The notes under the pieces: generated by a model | The model's database searches: none | The model's input: the letters and a program-made list of their open reading frames with translations, nothing else | What the model was told of the DNA's origin: nothing | Translations under genes and position numbers: made by a program | Assembly: GCA_038230415.1 (NCBI GenBank) | Contig: JBBRNH010000012.1 | Coordinates: 1-64,000, forward strand | Source: JBBRNH01 sp038230415 | Lineage (GTDB): Bacteria > Bacteroidota > Bacteroidia > Cytophagales > Spirosomataceae | Length of the DNA stretch: 64,000 nt | Direction: 5' to 3' | Shown here: piece after piece, positions 51,357 through 60,087 of the stretch | How the letters are laid out: every line of letters begins with the position of its first letter | Position numbering within the stretch: the first letter of the stretch is position 1

Positions 51357-51717
51357 GATTTATCTCGCTGACATCGTCACGGGTAACATCAATATGCCTG
51401 ACGACAATTAGCGTTTTGCTCGCTTTTGTTTTGTCTTTGCGGGTCAGGCATTTTAGCATCTCCGGTGACAGGAAGTTGCCCAGTGCTCGAAGGACATCCA
51501 GCCAAACAGAGGTGTAAAGGCAGGAAAGTCTTTTGCCAATTTCAGTCCTTTCAAGAGTTGGGTGATAGTCTGTCAGTAGCTTCCATTTCGGGCGACAGAG
51601 CGAACGTCCCGATAAGCACATTCAGGATTGTAATTTCAGTTTTCGGGCAACAGAAAAAATGACCTATTAACGACCTCGTTCAAGTTAAAAATTCGTGAAC
51701 ACTAACATTCAGAGATT
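51357..51717. other. Non-coding spacer 3 of the AT-rich patch
   Basis: 361 nt with no supported gene. It carries CGGGCGACAG at 51589 and CGGGCAACAG at 51644, plus a stretch similar to spacer 2. A 91-residue minus-strand frame here looks unlike a protein and is left out. Confidence 0.5.
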
Positions 51718-52659
51718 ATGCGATTCCTAATTACCCTTCTCTTGGTCGGCATTACCCTAAGTGGGTTTGCTCAATCAGTTAAAACGTCGAACCCAGACAG
51801 TTTGAAGTTTAATGTTCAGGATGTGGTCAATTTTTGGTCGGCTTGTGACCAATTAGCGAAAGCCAATAGCCACGCTGACAGTTTACAAATTATTGAGAAC
51901 CAATACTTATCCAAAGGAAGTGGAGGGCTTACGTTGTATCAAAAAATGTCTCAATCGAATGCTGAAAGTTTTCTTGAGGCAATCCGCACCCACCCCAAAC
52001 TTTTAACGTCTATCCGACCGAATACACTCGCCATACCCACTCTCAAAGAGCCTATTTTGATGGGCGCACGAAAACTTAAACAGCTTTATGCGCCCAGCGT
52101 TTTTCCAGAACTATTTTTTTGTGTGGGTAAATTTGAAGTTGCTGGTAATCGAACAGATGATATTTTATATATCGGTACAGAATTAACTTGTTTGACGAAA
52201 GACTCACCGCGTGATGAATTAACCAATCCTTATTTAAAGGCAGCGGCTGGCAGTTTTGACAACTTGGCTGCGGTGTGTTTGCACGAAATTGCCCACTTCC
52301 AGCAGCAACTCGTGCCTAAAACTAACATGGAAGCAGCTTTGGTTGAAGGAGGTGCCGAGTTTGTCGCTCATTTTCTGACAGGAAAATCAACGATGCAAGC
52401 CGTATTCAATCAAATGGATGCCACACTGGAGAAGGCTATTTGGCGCGAGTTTTCACCTCAAAAGGATAAACCCATAGACGCAAAATGGTTTTTAGCAATG
52501 GGCGATGAGCGGCAAAAGCGTCCGGGAATGTTGGGCTACGTGATCGGTTTCCGCATTTGTGAAAATTATTACAAGAAGGCCAAAGACAAACAGGAAGCAC
52601 TGAGAAACATCATCACGTTGAGTAAGCCACAAAACATACTCCAAGGAAGTGGATATTAG
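51718..52659 (+). CDS. Secreted HExxH putative metalloprotease
   Basis: A 313-residue exported protein: signal peptide RFLITLLLVGITLSGFAQ. The core has VCLHEIAHFQQQLVPKTN, a zincin HExxH site, followed 25 residues later by LVEGGAEFVAHFLTG, where the glutamate could be the third ligand. This order resembles DUF2268-type predicted Zn proteases. The substrate is unknown. AT-rich like the preceding genes. Confidence 0.7.
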   Translation: MRFLITLLLVGITLSGFAQSVKTSNPDSLKFNVQDVVNFWSACDQLAKANSHADSLQIIENQYLSKGSGGLTLYQKMSQSNAESFLEAIRTHPKLLTSIRPNTLAIPTLKEPILMGARKLKQLYAPSVFPELFFCVGKFEVAGNRTDDILYIGTELTCLTKDSPRDELTNPYLKAAAGSFDNLAAVCLHEIAHFQQQLVPKTNMEAALVEGGAEFVAHFLTGKSTMQAVFNQMDATLEKAIWREFSPQKDKPIDAKWFLAMGDERQKRPGMLGYVIGFRICENYYKKAKDKQEALRNIITLSKPQNILQGSGY

Positions 52660-52696
52660 ATCATATCTCAATCACCAAGCTGCTGGCCGTATAGCC

Positions 52697-53105
52697 ACTA
52701 ACTCCCAATACTCAGCCCCGCCACAAACCCGATTGTCTAAGCATTCTGGAAGTCGAAACCACCCGTAATGCCGTCAACGTCAAGTACTTCACCGGCAAAA
52801 AACAGGCTGGGGTGCTGCTGGCTTTCGAGCGTTTTGGGGTCGAGAGAGCCGAGGGCAATGCCGCCACAAGTCACAAATTCTTCTTTGAACGTTGTTTTGC
52901 CCAATACCTGAAATGGGCTTTAGGCCATAGCCTGTTTCAGGTATTGGGCAAAAACGTTTGCAGCGCGTCGCGCACCTGCTCGTTATTGAGCGTCGGTATC
53001 CACCGGATTCGGAGCATAAAGCAGTGGTGCAGGTCGGCCAAATAGCGGGCGGCCCACGCCGGGAGCCGCAGAATGGTCGGGCCGCTAAAGCACGAGTCGG
53101 CAGTA
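52697..53105 (-). pseudogene. Decayed HI0933/BaiN-type flavoprotein remnant
   Basis: Minus-strand translation gives pieces of an HI0933-like FAD protein: FSGPTILRLPAWAARYLADL, then, out of frame, FKEEFVTCGGIALGSLDPKT and FFAGEVLDVDGITGGFDFQN. The expected QNAWT is QNA-stop-T because a TGG has become TAG (52736-52738); the true C-terminus TIGFVAGLSIGS follows to a TAG at 52697. The N-terminal half is missing and an inverted duplication (52894-52955) breaks the frame. Clearly non-functional. Confidence 0.75.
52894..52955. repeat. Quasi-palindrome inside the flavoprotein pseudogene
   Basis: gttttgcccaatacctgaaa (52894-52913) returns inverted as tttcaggtattgggcaaaaac (52935-52955) around 21 nt. 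The left arm is real gene sequence, so the right arm looks like a template-switch copy. Confidence 0.75.
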
Positions 53106-53131
53106 ACTAAGTAGCGTAACGTAATTGAATG

Positions 53132-53151
53132 GAGACTGCTGATGCAGTCTC
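53132..53151. repeat. GAGAC...GTCTC palindrome, copy 3
   Basis: GAGACTGC and GCAGTCTC flank TGAT, followed by TAC as in the other two copies. It lies 4 nt after the FadL gene's stop codon. Confidence 0.7.
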
Positions 53152-53155
53152 TACA

Positions 53156-54724
53156 TCAAAAAAACGCGCCTACCGATAATACGACGTTGCTGTTGGTGGT
53201 TGTGGTCTGGGCCGAAGCATAATCGCGGCTGTTGGGTAGCGTATAGGGCGTAAAGGCCGTTTTGAGCGCGTAAAACGTCCCCGATAGATCGGCGAAGAAC
53301 CGCTCGTTGCGAACCCCAAGGCCACCCGATACGAGTAATTTGGTCCGGTCAATGTTATCGAGTTTTTGCTTGTAGGGGTCGGGCAGGTAGCCCACGCCCC
53401 CGCGCAGCCGGAGAATTCCGGTTCTGAACTCGGCCCCGACGCGGAAATTAATCACGTCCTGATACGTACTTTTTACGGCACTCGTTACGTCTTTGCCGAA
53501 ACTGGTGTTGCCCTGCGCGTCGTAGCCCGTTGTGCTGGCCCGCATTCCCGAATAGCCAACATACTCGGCGGTGGCCGTCAGGAAACCCACTTTGCGCGTT
53601 CCCAGAAATACGGTGGCCCCGCCCGAAGCCCGTAACGGACTCATGAGCCGGTAGGTGAAATCGGCAGGAATTACGTCAATATTATCTACGCCGATAGACA
53701 GTTTTGGGTCTTTTACCGATGCCCGCAGGCTCTGACTGAAGGTCTCCGAATAATTGGCAAACAGCGAGGGCGTGGTGATGGTGGCCCCTAACTGAATGCT
53801 TGGTGTGGGTTTGTAAATAGCACCCGCCGAAATAATGGCCCCGCCACCGCGCACCGTTAGCTGGTCGCGCTGGCTATAATTGTTGAAAGTTTTTCCGCCA
53901 ACGGGTGTTTCAGTAAAGACAAAATCAGATGAGTAGCGCACCCGCTGGAAGTTGATACTGGCCCCAACATACAGTTTATCGTCGAGATTGCCGGCGTAGG
54001 CAAATGACCACTGCGAGTTGGCCCCCGTTGCGTCGAACGTGCCGGTCTGCTCTTTGGGTGTGGCGGCATCATACCGGAAATACGGCGGTTTGCTGTCTTC
54101 CTGCGGTGTGTTTGGGTTGATAATTGTCCCATTTATCAAATACAACTGGTAGGCAGCCGCCAGCAAATCAGTGGCCTGGTTGGTCTTGCTGTTGTATTCT
54201 TTGTCTATCTGGCTACCCAGCAAATTGCTGTTGTTGGCATCGTTGATAAACGGTTGCAGAAACGAACTGTTGGCGTTTAGGTTTCGCCCGCCAAACGACT
54301 GATTACTGAGGTAATTGATTTGCTGCGAAAACGTTACGCCAAATGCCGTGCGTTTCCAGCGGCTGTTATTTTGAGGGTCATTATTGGCGAAAATAAGCCC
54401 AAACTGCGAAATAGCAGGGCGGGCTTTGGCACTGCTCTGGGTGTTGCCGATGTAGGTACTGTTGCTGTTGGTGAGCAGCATTGTGGGCGAAAAACTAACT
54501 TCAGAGCGGTTATAAAACGCCAGTCCCGCCGGGTTGCCAAAGACGCTGCTGGCATCGCCACCGAGGGCCGCATGGTTGCCACCCAGCCCCCGGAACCGAG
54601 CCGTGCCGGTTTGCAATACCTCCGAATTTTTGAAGGCTTCGCCCGCATAAATGCTGCCCGTTTGCCCGTAGGTCAGCGTGGTGGTCAGGGCCAGACCCGC
54701 CGTTATTGACAGAATCTTATTCAT
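53156..54724 (-). CDS. OmpP1/FadL-family outer-membrane protein
   Basis: A 522-residue beta-barrel of the FadL/TodX type, which takes up hydrophobic molecules. Signal peptide: ILSITAGLALTTTLTYG. The N-terminal plug region has ARFRGLGGNHAALGGDASSV and FGNPAGLAFYNRSEVSFSPT, the family hallmark near the mature N-terminus. The remainder alternates beta-strands and ends SNVVLSVGAFF with C-terminal Phe, as in Omp85 substrates. The ligand is unknown; in Bacteroidota such genes are often labelled hemin receptors without proof. Confidence 0.88.
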   Translation of the reverse strand: MNKILSITAGLALTTTLTYGQTGSIYAGEAFKNSEVLQTGTARFRGLGGNHAALGGDASSVFGNPAGLAFYNRSEVSFSPTMLLTNSNSTYIGNTQSSAKARPAISQFGLIFANNDPQNNSRWKRTAFGVTFSQQINYLSNQSFGGRNLNANSSFLQPFINDANNSNLLGSQIDKEYNSKTNQATDLLAAAYQLYLINGTIINPNTPQEDSKPPYFRYDAATPKEQTGTFDATGANSQWSFAYAGNLDDKLYVGASINFQRVRYSSDFVFTETPVGGKTFNNYSQRDQLTVRGGGAIISAGAIYKPTPSIQLGATITTPSLFANYSETFSQSLRASVKDPKLSIGVDNIDVIPADFTYRLMSPLRASGGATVFLGTRKVGFLTATAEYVGYSGMRASTTGYDAQGNTSFGKDVTSAVKSTYQDVINFRVGAEFRTGILRLRGGVGYLPDPYKQKLDNIDRTKLLVSGGLGVRNERFFADLSGTFYALKTAFTPYTLPNSRDYASAQTTTTNSNVVLSVGAFF

Positions 54725-54805
54725 GGTATTTATCGTGGTTATGTATGTGCTGATGCTAAGACATTGGCGGTCAGTCAGTGTTTAATCAGATTATCTTGAT
54801 AACGA

Positions 54806-54840
54806 AAAATCCCGCCAAATAGAATCATTGGCGGGATTTT
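54806..54840 (-). terminator. Rho-independent terminator of the GY-rich lipoprotein gene
   Basis: aaaatcccgccaa and ttggcgggatttt flank 9 nt. On the minus strand the hairpin ends in a run of T, 25 nt after the lipoprotein stop codon. Confidence 0.8.
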
Positions 54841-54864
54841 CAGTACTTAATTTTCGATTAAAAT

Positions 54865-56337
54865 TTAGCGCGGTCCGCGACCGCCACCTCCGCCCGACGA
54901 CGAGCCACCACCGCTACTGCCACCACCACCGCCGGAAAACCCGCCACCGCTGCTGCCCCGGCTGCCGCCACTGTTATACGACGGAGCTGAATAACTGGGT
55001 TGCGACTGCTGATAGCTCGGTTGTGACTGCGACTGCTGATAGCTCCGCTGCTGGTAAGTAGGTTGCGATTGCTGATAGCTCGGCTGCGCCTGCTGGTAAC
55101 TGCTCCGGCCACTGCCGTTGCTGTATCCGCCGTTGCCCCGGCTACCACCATCGGCTGGTGTGTATGAACTGCCGTTCTGACGCGGGCGGGCATAATAATC
55201 ACCGCTGCCGCTGTTGCTGCTGGCCGGGGGCGAGTAGGTGCTGTTGCCCGTTGCCGCGCTCCGGCCATTGCCCGTATTGTCATTGCCGTAATAATAACCA
55301 CTGTTGCTGCGGCTATTTTGGCGGGGGCTGGCGTAGTAGCTGTCGCTATTGGCCGTACCACTGCTGTTTCGGTTGCCGTATGACGACGACGGATTGTAAC
55401 TGCCCGTTGCCGATGACCGGCCACCGTTGGTAGTATTAGGTGTCGAGTTCACGAACCCATCGTTATACCGACCGTTCGATGAGCCGCCCCGTGCGCCGTA
55501 GGTACGGGTGTTGCGATAGGGGTCGGCCCCGCTTACAATCACGTTGTTATTCACATAAACCGGGCTGTTGTAGCCGCCGTACCCATACCCACCACCGTAA
55601 CCGAATGATGAATACCCATAGCCGAAGGGCGAATAACCACCGTAGCCGCCATAACCTCCGTATCCGTATGACGAATGGAATGGGTCATAATAGCCACCCC
55701 CGTACCCAAAGGGCGAGTAGCCATAGCCACCGCCATAACCAAAGGGGCTGTATCCGAACGAGTTGCCGAAGCCAAAGCGCGAATACCCAAATGGGCTGCC
55801 AAACGAGTTGTACCCGTACAGCCCCGCGCCCAAGCCCAAGCCGATGTTGAAACCGTTGCTCAGGCTGTTGTTGTAGCCCCAGGGGTTCCAGCGAGACGAG
55901 TTGTAGGCGGGGTTGTTCAGCCCGGCGTTATAGCCGTTGGTGAAGCCATCATTATACGTGCCGCTACCATTACCGTTGCCACCCCAGCCCGGATCGGCAG
56001 AGATACCCCGGTTAACGTTCCGGGTGCTGAGTTCTGAGTAATACTCGTCCTGATTGGCTGAGTACGGCTGCTGATCGTCGGTATAATCGGGGTTGGCATT
56101 CCGGTTGTTCCGGCGCAACGCCGGTGCGTTGCGGCTGCTGCCTGTGCGGGCCATTGCGGGCTGTTGCGGAGCCTGGTTGGGGCTGTTGTCGGCATACACC
56201 ACGGCATTGCCTGAGTTGCCATAGAGGTCATCGGCCTCGCCGGTCTGCGCTGTTTGTTTGCTGGTATTGCACGAAAACCCGACCGCCACCACAGCGATTA
56301 GCGTCAGATATTTCCACGTGCGTTGCTGCGTTTTCAT
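54865..56337 (-). CDS. Gly/Tyr/Ser-rich low-complexity lipoprotein
   Basis: A 490-residue lipoprotein candidate (leader LTLIAVVAVGFSC). The mature chain is almost entirely low complexity: an Asn/Gln/Pro N-region, a central SPFGYGGGYGY-type repeat (about residues 165-260), a VYVNNNVIVSGADPYR island, then Ser/Asn/Gly- and Gln/Ser/Tyr-rich stretches (SYQQSQPSYQQ) and a poly-Gly/Ser tail ending GGRGPR. Such composition resembles prion-like or surface-adhesive proteins. No enzymatic domain is seen. Confidence 0.7.
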   Translation of the reverse strand: MKTQQRTWKYLTLIAVVAVGFSCNTSKQTAQTGEADDLYGNSGNAVVYADNSPNQAPQQPAMARTGSSRNAPALRRNNRNANPDYTDDQQPYSANQDEYYSELSTRNVNRGISADPGWGGNGNGSGTYNDGFTNGYNAGLNNPAYNSSRWNPWGYNNSLSNGFNIGLGLGAGLYGYNSFGSPFGYSRFGFGNSFGYSPFGYGGGYGYSPFGYGGGYYDPFHSSYGYGGYGGYGGYSPFGYGYSSFGYGGGYGYGGYNSPVYVNNNVIVSGADPYRNTRTYGARGGSSNGRYNDGFVNSTPNTTNGGRSSATGSYNPSSSYGNRNSSGTANSDSYYASPRQNSRSNSGYYYGNDNTGNGRSAATGNSTYSPPASSNSGSGDYYARPRQNGSSYTPADGGSRGNGGYSNGSGRSSYQQAQPSYQQSQPTYQQRSYQQSQSQPSYQQSQPSYSAPSYNSGGSRGSSGGGFSGGGGGSSGGGSSSGGGGGRGPR

Positions 56338-56423
56338 CTGGTTAATTAGTTAGTAATGAGGGTTCAAAAGCCTGAAATCTGTATCTGTAACACTCTGTGA
56401 AGGTATAACGTATTTGCGGTTTT

Positions 56424-56458
56424 TTTGATTACAAACATAGCACAAAAACCTATCTTTG
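56424..56458 (+). promoter_or_regulatory. Candidate proS promoter
   Basis: TTTG at 56424-56427 and TATCTTTG at 56451-56458 are separated by 23 nt, close to the Bacteroidota consensus TTTG-N19-23-TAnnTTTG. Transcription would start near 56465, giving a leader of about 45 nt. Confidence 0.6.
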
Positions 56459-56510
56459 CAAGTCAACACAAGGCGTAGACCCTTGTTTCTAATCAAAGTT
56501 TAATTTGTAT

Positions 56511-57983
56511 ATGGCGAATGCCCTTCCTACCCGTGCCGGGAATTACTCCGAGTGGTATAATGAACTCATCAAACGCACCGACCTTGCCGAAAACTCCGCC
56601 GTGCGGGGCTGCATGGTTATAAAACCATATGGGTTTGCTATCTGGGAAAAAATGCAGCGGGCCTTAGACGATATGTTTAAGGAAACCGGCCACCAAAACG
56701 CCTATTTTCCGCTGTTTATCCCCAAATCGTACCTGAGTAAAGAAGCCAGCCACGTCGAGGGGTTTGCCAAAGAATGTGCCGTTGTGACGCACTACCGGCT
56801 TAAAAATGCCGAAGACGGCTCCGGCGTGATTGTTGACCCCGATGCCAAACTCGAAGAAGAACTCATTGTGCGGCCCACCTCCGAGACCGTCATCTGGAGT
56901 ACCTACAAAAACTGGATTCAGTCGTACCGCGACCTGCCCCTGCTCATCAACCAATGGGCCAACGTGGTACGGTGGGAAATGAGAACCCGCATCTTTTTGC
57001 GTACCACCGAATTTCTCTGGCAGGAAGGCCACACCGCCCACGCCACCGAAGCCGAAGCCCGCGCCGAAACCCGGCAGATGCTCGATGTATATGCCACATT
57101 TGCCGAAGAATGGATGGCGATGCCGGTGGTGAAAGGTCACAAAACGGCCAATGAACGTTTTGCCGGAGCCGACGACACGCTATGCATCGAGGCCATGATG
57201 CAGGATGGAAAAGCCTTGCAGGCGGGTACGTCGCACTTTCTGGGCCAAAACTTCGCCAAAGCCTTTGAGGTGCAGTTTCTGACCAAGCAAAACCAGTTAG
57301 AATACGTCTGGGGAACGTCGTGGGGCGTATCAACCCGGCTCATGGGTGCGCTCATCATGGCTCATTCCGACGACGACGGGCTGGTGCTACCACCAAAATT
57401 AGCTCCGATTCAGGTGGTTATCATTCCTATTTTTCGCACTGATGAACACCTCGCGGCTATCGCCGAACGGGTGAAACCGTTGATGAAAGAACTCAAAAAG
57501 TTGGGTATCTCCGTCAAATTCGATGATTCGGACGCGAATAAACCCGGCTGGAAATTTGCCGAATATGAACTGCGGGGCGTTCCGGTTCGGCTGGCAATGG
57601 GCGCACGCGACCTCGAAAACGGCACCGTCGAAATTGCCCGGCGTGACCTGAAAACCAAACAAACCGTACCGTTCAACGGCCTCGCCGACCGTATTGACAC
57701 CCTGCTGGCCGATATTCAGCAAACCATTTATGACCGGGCAATGGCGTTTCGCACCGCCAACACCGTCCGGGTTGATACGTTCGCCGAGTTTGAGGAGCGG
57801 CTCGAAACGGGCGGTTTTTTGCTGGCCCACTGGGATGGCACCTCCGAAACCGAAGAAGCCATCAAAGAAGCAACAAAAGCCACTATTCGCTGTATTCCGA
57901 TTAATCAGGAGGCCGAAGCGGGCGTTTGTATTTTCTCCGGCAAACCCTCGGCGGGGCGCGTGGTATTTGCGCGGGCCTATTGA
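56511..57983 (+). CDS. proS: Prolyl-tRNA synthetase (type 3)
   Basis: A class II aminoacyl-tRNA synthetase, 490 residues, of the eukaryote/archaeon-like ProRS type used by Bacteroidota; it lacks the INS editing domain. Motif 1 lies in IKPYGFAIWEKMQRALDDMF, motif 2 in QWANVVRWEMRTRIFLRTTE followed by FLWQEGHTAHATEAEARAET, and motif 3 in WGTSWGVSTRLMGALIMAHS. The C-terminal anticodon-binding domain (VVIIPIFRTDEHLAAIAERV) is complete. The ATG at 56511 is chosen over a TTG two codons upstream. Confidence 0.97.
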   Translation: MANALPTRAGNYSEWYNELIKRTDLAENSAVRGCMVIKPYGFAIWEKMQRALDDMFKETGHQNAYFPLFIPKSYLSKEASHVEGFAKECAVVTHYRLKNAEDGSGVIVDPDAKLEEELIVRPTSETVIWSTYKNWIQSYRDLPLLINQWANVVRWEMRTRIFLRTTEFLWQEGHTAHATEAEARAETRQMLDVYATFAEEWMAMPVVKGHKTANERFAGADDTLCIEAMMQDGKALQAGTSHFLGQNFAKAFEVQFLTKQNQLEYVWGTSWGVSTRLMGALIMAHSDDDGLVLPPKLAPIQVVIIPIFRTDEHLAAIAERVKPLMKELKKLGISVKFDDSDANKPGWKFAEYELRGVPVRLAMGARDLENGTVEIARRDLKTKQTVPFNGLADRIDTLLADIQQTIYDRAMAFRTANTVRVDTFAEFEERLETGGFLLAHWDGTSETEEAIKEATKATIRCIPINQEAEAGVCIFSGKPSAGRVVFARAY

Positions 57984-58083
57984 GTGGTAGTAACCAAGAC
58001 TAAATTTTAGTGTAAAAAAATCCGTCGCATGGTCAGTGAGGCAGCACAGGTTCATACCTCACTAACTATACGCCTGTTGCGCG

Positions 58084-59055
58084 ATGAAAACGTTCTCTTT
58101 TGCTGACCTGCGCCGTTCTGTGGCGCACACCCCAACCCTGCTGACAATTGCTGTTGGGCTGGCATTTGTTGTGTACCAACGGCTGGCCGGGCCTTTGCCA
58201 ATGCCCGTTCAACTTGTTTTTTGCGGTTTATTGTTGGTTGTAGCGGGCATTCCGCACGGTGCGCTTGACCACCTCGTGGAGCGCGAGCGGGCGGCCCGGC
58301 TGGGAAAGTCTTTTTCACTACTCCGGTTCCTGTTCAATTATCTGCTCACGATGGGGGTGTATGCCGGGGCGTGGCTCCTGGCTCCGGTGCCGTGTCTGCT
58401 GGTTTTTTTGCTGATTTCGGCGTGGCACTTTGGCGAAACTGACCTCAACAACGCGCCCGAAACGGCCTATTGGTCGCTGGTGCGACTGTCGGCGGGCGGT
58501 TTTGTACTGGCGTTTATTTTACTCAGCCACGCCACCGAAACCACCCCGATTCTGGTACGTATTATGCAGCATGATGAACTGGGCCTGTTGGTATGGCAGA
58601 GTATCGTGTCGCGGGCGGGAGCGGTGCTACGGGGCTGGGCCACGCTGACGCTGGTGCTGACGATGCTGGCGTATGGACAACGCCCGGCACCGATTGATGC
58701 CTGGCGGATGGTGCGGTTACTTACCGTTATGGGCTTAACGTATTATCTGCCGCTACTGCCCGCTTTTATGCTCTATTTTGGTGGCTGGCACGCCCTGAGT
58801 TCGTTTCGCAGTCTCCGCGATTACCTACCCGCAAACACGGCAGACCCCACCGAAGCCGCCTGGAAAATTTGGCAGCAGTCGCTGCCTTTAACGGGAGTGG
58901 CGTTCGGTTTTCTGGGTGTCTGTGCCATCGGCTGGCATTATTTGGCTCCCGATCTCGACCCGCTCCCAATTTTGTTTATCCTTCTCTCACTCATTACCTT
59001 GCCTCATATTGGCGTAATGCACACAATGCACATAAAACAAACGCTTGATTATTAG
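58084..59055 (+). CDS. blh: Beta-carotene 15,15'-dioxygenase (Brp/Blh family)
   Basis: Blh cleaves beta-carotene to two retinals, the chromophore of the rhodopsin encoded next. The 323-residue membrane protein shows the metal-binding histidines of the family: GIPHGALDHLVE, ISAWHFGETDLN, MLYFGGWHALSSFRSLRDYL and TLPHIGVMHTMHIKQ. About eight membrane segments. It is 206 nt upstream of the rhodopsin gene, in the same direction. Confidence 0.93.
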   Translation: MKTFSFADLRRSVAHTPTLLTIAVGLAFVVYQRLAGPLPMPVQLVFCGLLLVVAGIPHGALDHLVERERAARLGKSFSLLRFLFNYLLTMGVYAGAWLLAPVPCLLVFLLISAWHFGETDLNNAPETAYWSLVRLSAGGFVLAFILLSHATETTPILVRIMQHDELGLLVWQSIVSRAGAVLRGWATLTLVLTMLAYGQRPAPIDAWRMVRLLTVMGLTYYLPLLPAFMLYFGGWHALSSFRSLRDYLPANTADPTEAAWKIWQQSLPLTGVAFGFLGVCAIGWHYLAPDLDPLPILFILLSLITLPHIGVMHTMHIKQTLDY

Positions 59056-59261
59056 ATTGTTAAAGATGCGGCTTTTTAAACGGAAAACCCGTGCCGTTGT
59101 TTTTGCCGGACTATCGTGAACTTGTTTTACACCGTTGCCTAAAAAAATTGTTTAGTTTATTTTGAATATCCTTAAACAATGTAGATTTTTGTGATGTTAT
59201 GATTTCGACAATTGATTGTACCATCTCCTAACTTAATTCAAATTTTTACACGTTTACTACT

Positions 59262-60011
59262 ATGCTTAACCAATTCTGTACTATTCTGCTGGAAGCTCTC
59301 CAGCCGGGCGACGTGATCGGGTTCACGTTCTTCACGGGCTATATGTCCATGTTCGCAGCGTCTGTGTTCTTCTTTATGGAGCGCAGTCAGGTTGACGGTA
59401 AGTGGAAAACATCCCTGCTCATTTCGGGATTGATTACCATGATTGCCGCCGTTCACTACTTCTATATGCGTGGCGTGTGGCTCGATACCAAAACTTCACC
59501 AACTGAGTTTCGGTACATTGACTGGACGTTGACCGTTCCGCTGATGTGCGTGGAGTTTTACCTGCTTATCAAGCCATACGGTGGCAAATCGTCAACCCTG
59601 ACCAAGCTGATTGCCTACTCGGTGTTCATGCTCGTAACGGGTTACATCGGTGAGTCAATTGATCCGGCTCACACCATCATCTGGGGTGCCGTGTCAACCT
59701 TAGGCTACCTCGGCATTGTGTATGAAGCAACGCTGGGTGATGTGAAGAAAACGGCTGATGCGTCGCCCAACCCAGAGGTGGCAAAAGCCGTTCGGTTGTT
59801 GCGTAACTTCGTTATCATCGGCTGGGGTATCTATCCAATTGGCTACATGGCAATGCCCGGTGGTTTGTTGGGGGGCTTAGGCCTGAACCTCGACCTGATC
59901 TACAACATCGGTGATGCCGTGAACAAGATCGGTTTCGGATTAGTGGTGTATGGCGCGGCCATGGCATCAACCAAAAATGAGTCTGTAGCATCTAAAATGG
60001 CATCAGTGTAA
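59262..60011 (+). CDS. Proton-pumping rhodopsin (proteorhodopsin/xanthorhodopsin-like)
   Basis: A seven-helix retinal protein of 249 residues. Helix C has RYIDWTLTVPLMCVEFYLL: Asp87 (acceptor), Thr91 and Glu98 (donor), the DTE motif of outward proton pumps. Helix B has His65 in AAVHYFYMRGVW, which pairs with the acceptor in proteorhodopsin. Lys222 in DAVNKIGFGLVVYG is the Schiff-base lysine. The tuning position (+8 from Asp87) is Met95, typical of green-absorbing Bacteroidota pumps. Helix E has TIIWGAVSTLG; its Gly142 may be the fenestration glycine that allows a carotenoid antenna. Retinal comes from the adjacent blh product. Confidence 0.96.
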   Translation: MLNQFCTILLEALQPGDVIGFTFFTGYMSMFAASVFFFMERSQVDGKWKTSLLISGLITMIAAVHYFYMRGVWLDTKTSPTEFRYIDWTLTVPLMCVEFYLLIKPYGGKSSTLTKLIAYSVFMLVTGYIGESIDPAHTIIWGAVSTLGYLGIVYEATLGDVKKTADASPNPEVAKAVRLLRNFVIIGWGIYPIGYMAMPGGLLGGLGLNLDLIYNIGDAVNKIGFGLVVYGAAMASTKNESVASKMASV

Positions 60012-60047
60012 ACATAACAGCGTACTGCATTTGTCGTTCATAGCAAG

Positions 60048-60075
60048 GCGGCTCACTCCAGACGGGGTGAGCCGC
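60048..60075 (+). terminator. Terminator after the rhodopsin gene
   Basis: GCGGCTCAC and GTGAGCCGC flank 10 nt, followed by tctgttt; 37 nt after the rhodopsin stop and 12 nt before the convergent TPR gene's end. Confidence 0.75.
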
Positions 60076-60087
60076 TCTGTTTATGAG

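Noticed and set aside
51346..51621. 91-residue minus-strand frame in spacer 3
   Set aside because: Not protein-like and overlaps the recurring CGGGCGACAG motif.
55440..55850. Arg/His/Ser-rich plus-strand frames opposite the GY-rich lipoprotein
   Set aside because: Artefact of the low-complexity gene on the other strand.
59161..59191. Promoter for the rhodopsin gene (TTTG then TAGATTTTTG)
   Set aside because: Spacing of 17 nt and an extended -7 box depart too far from the consensus to call.
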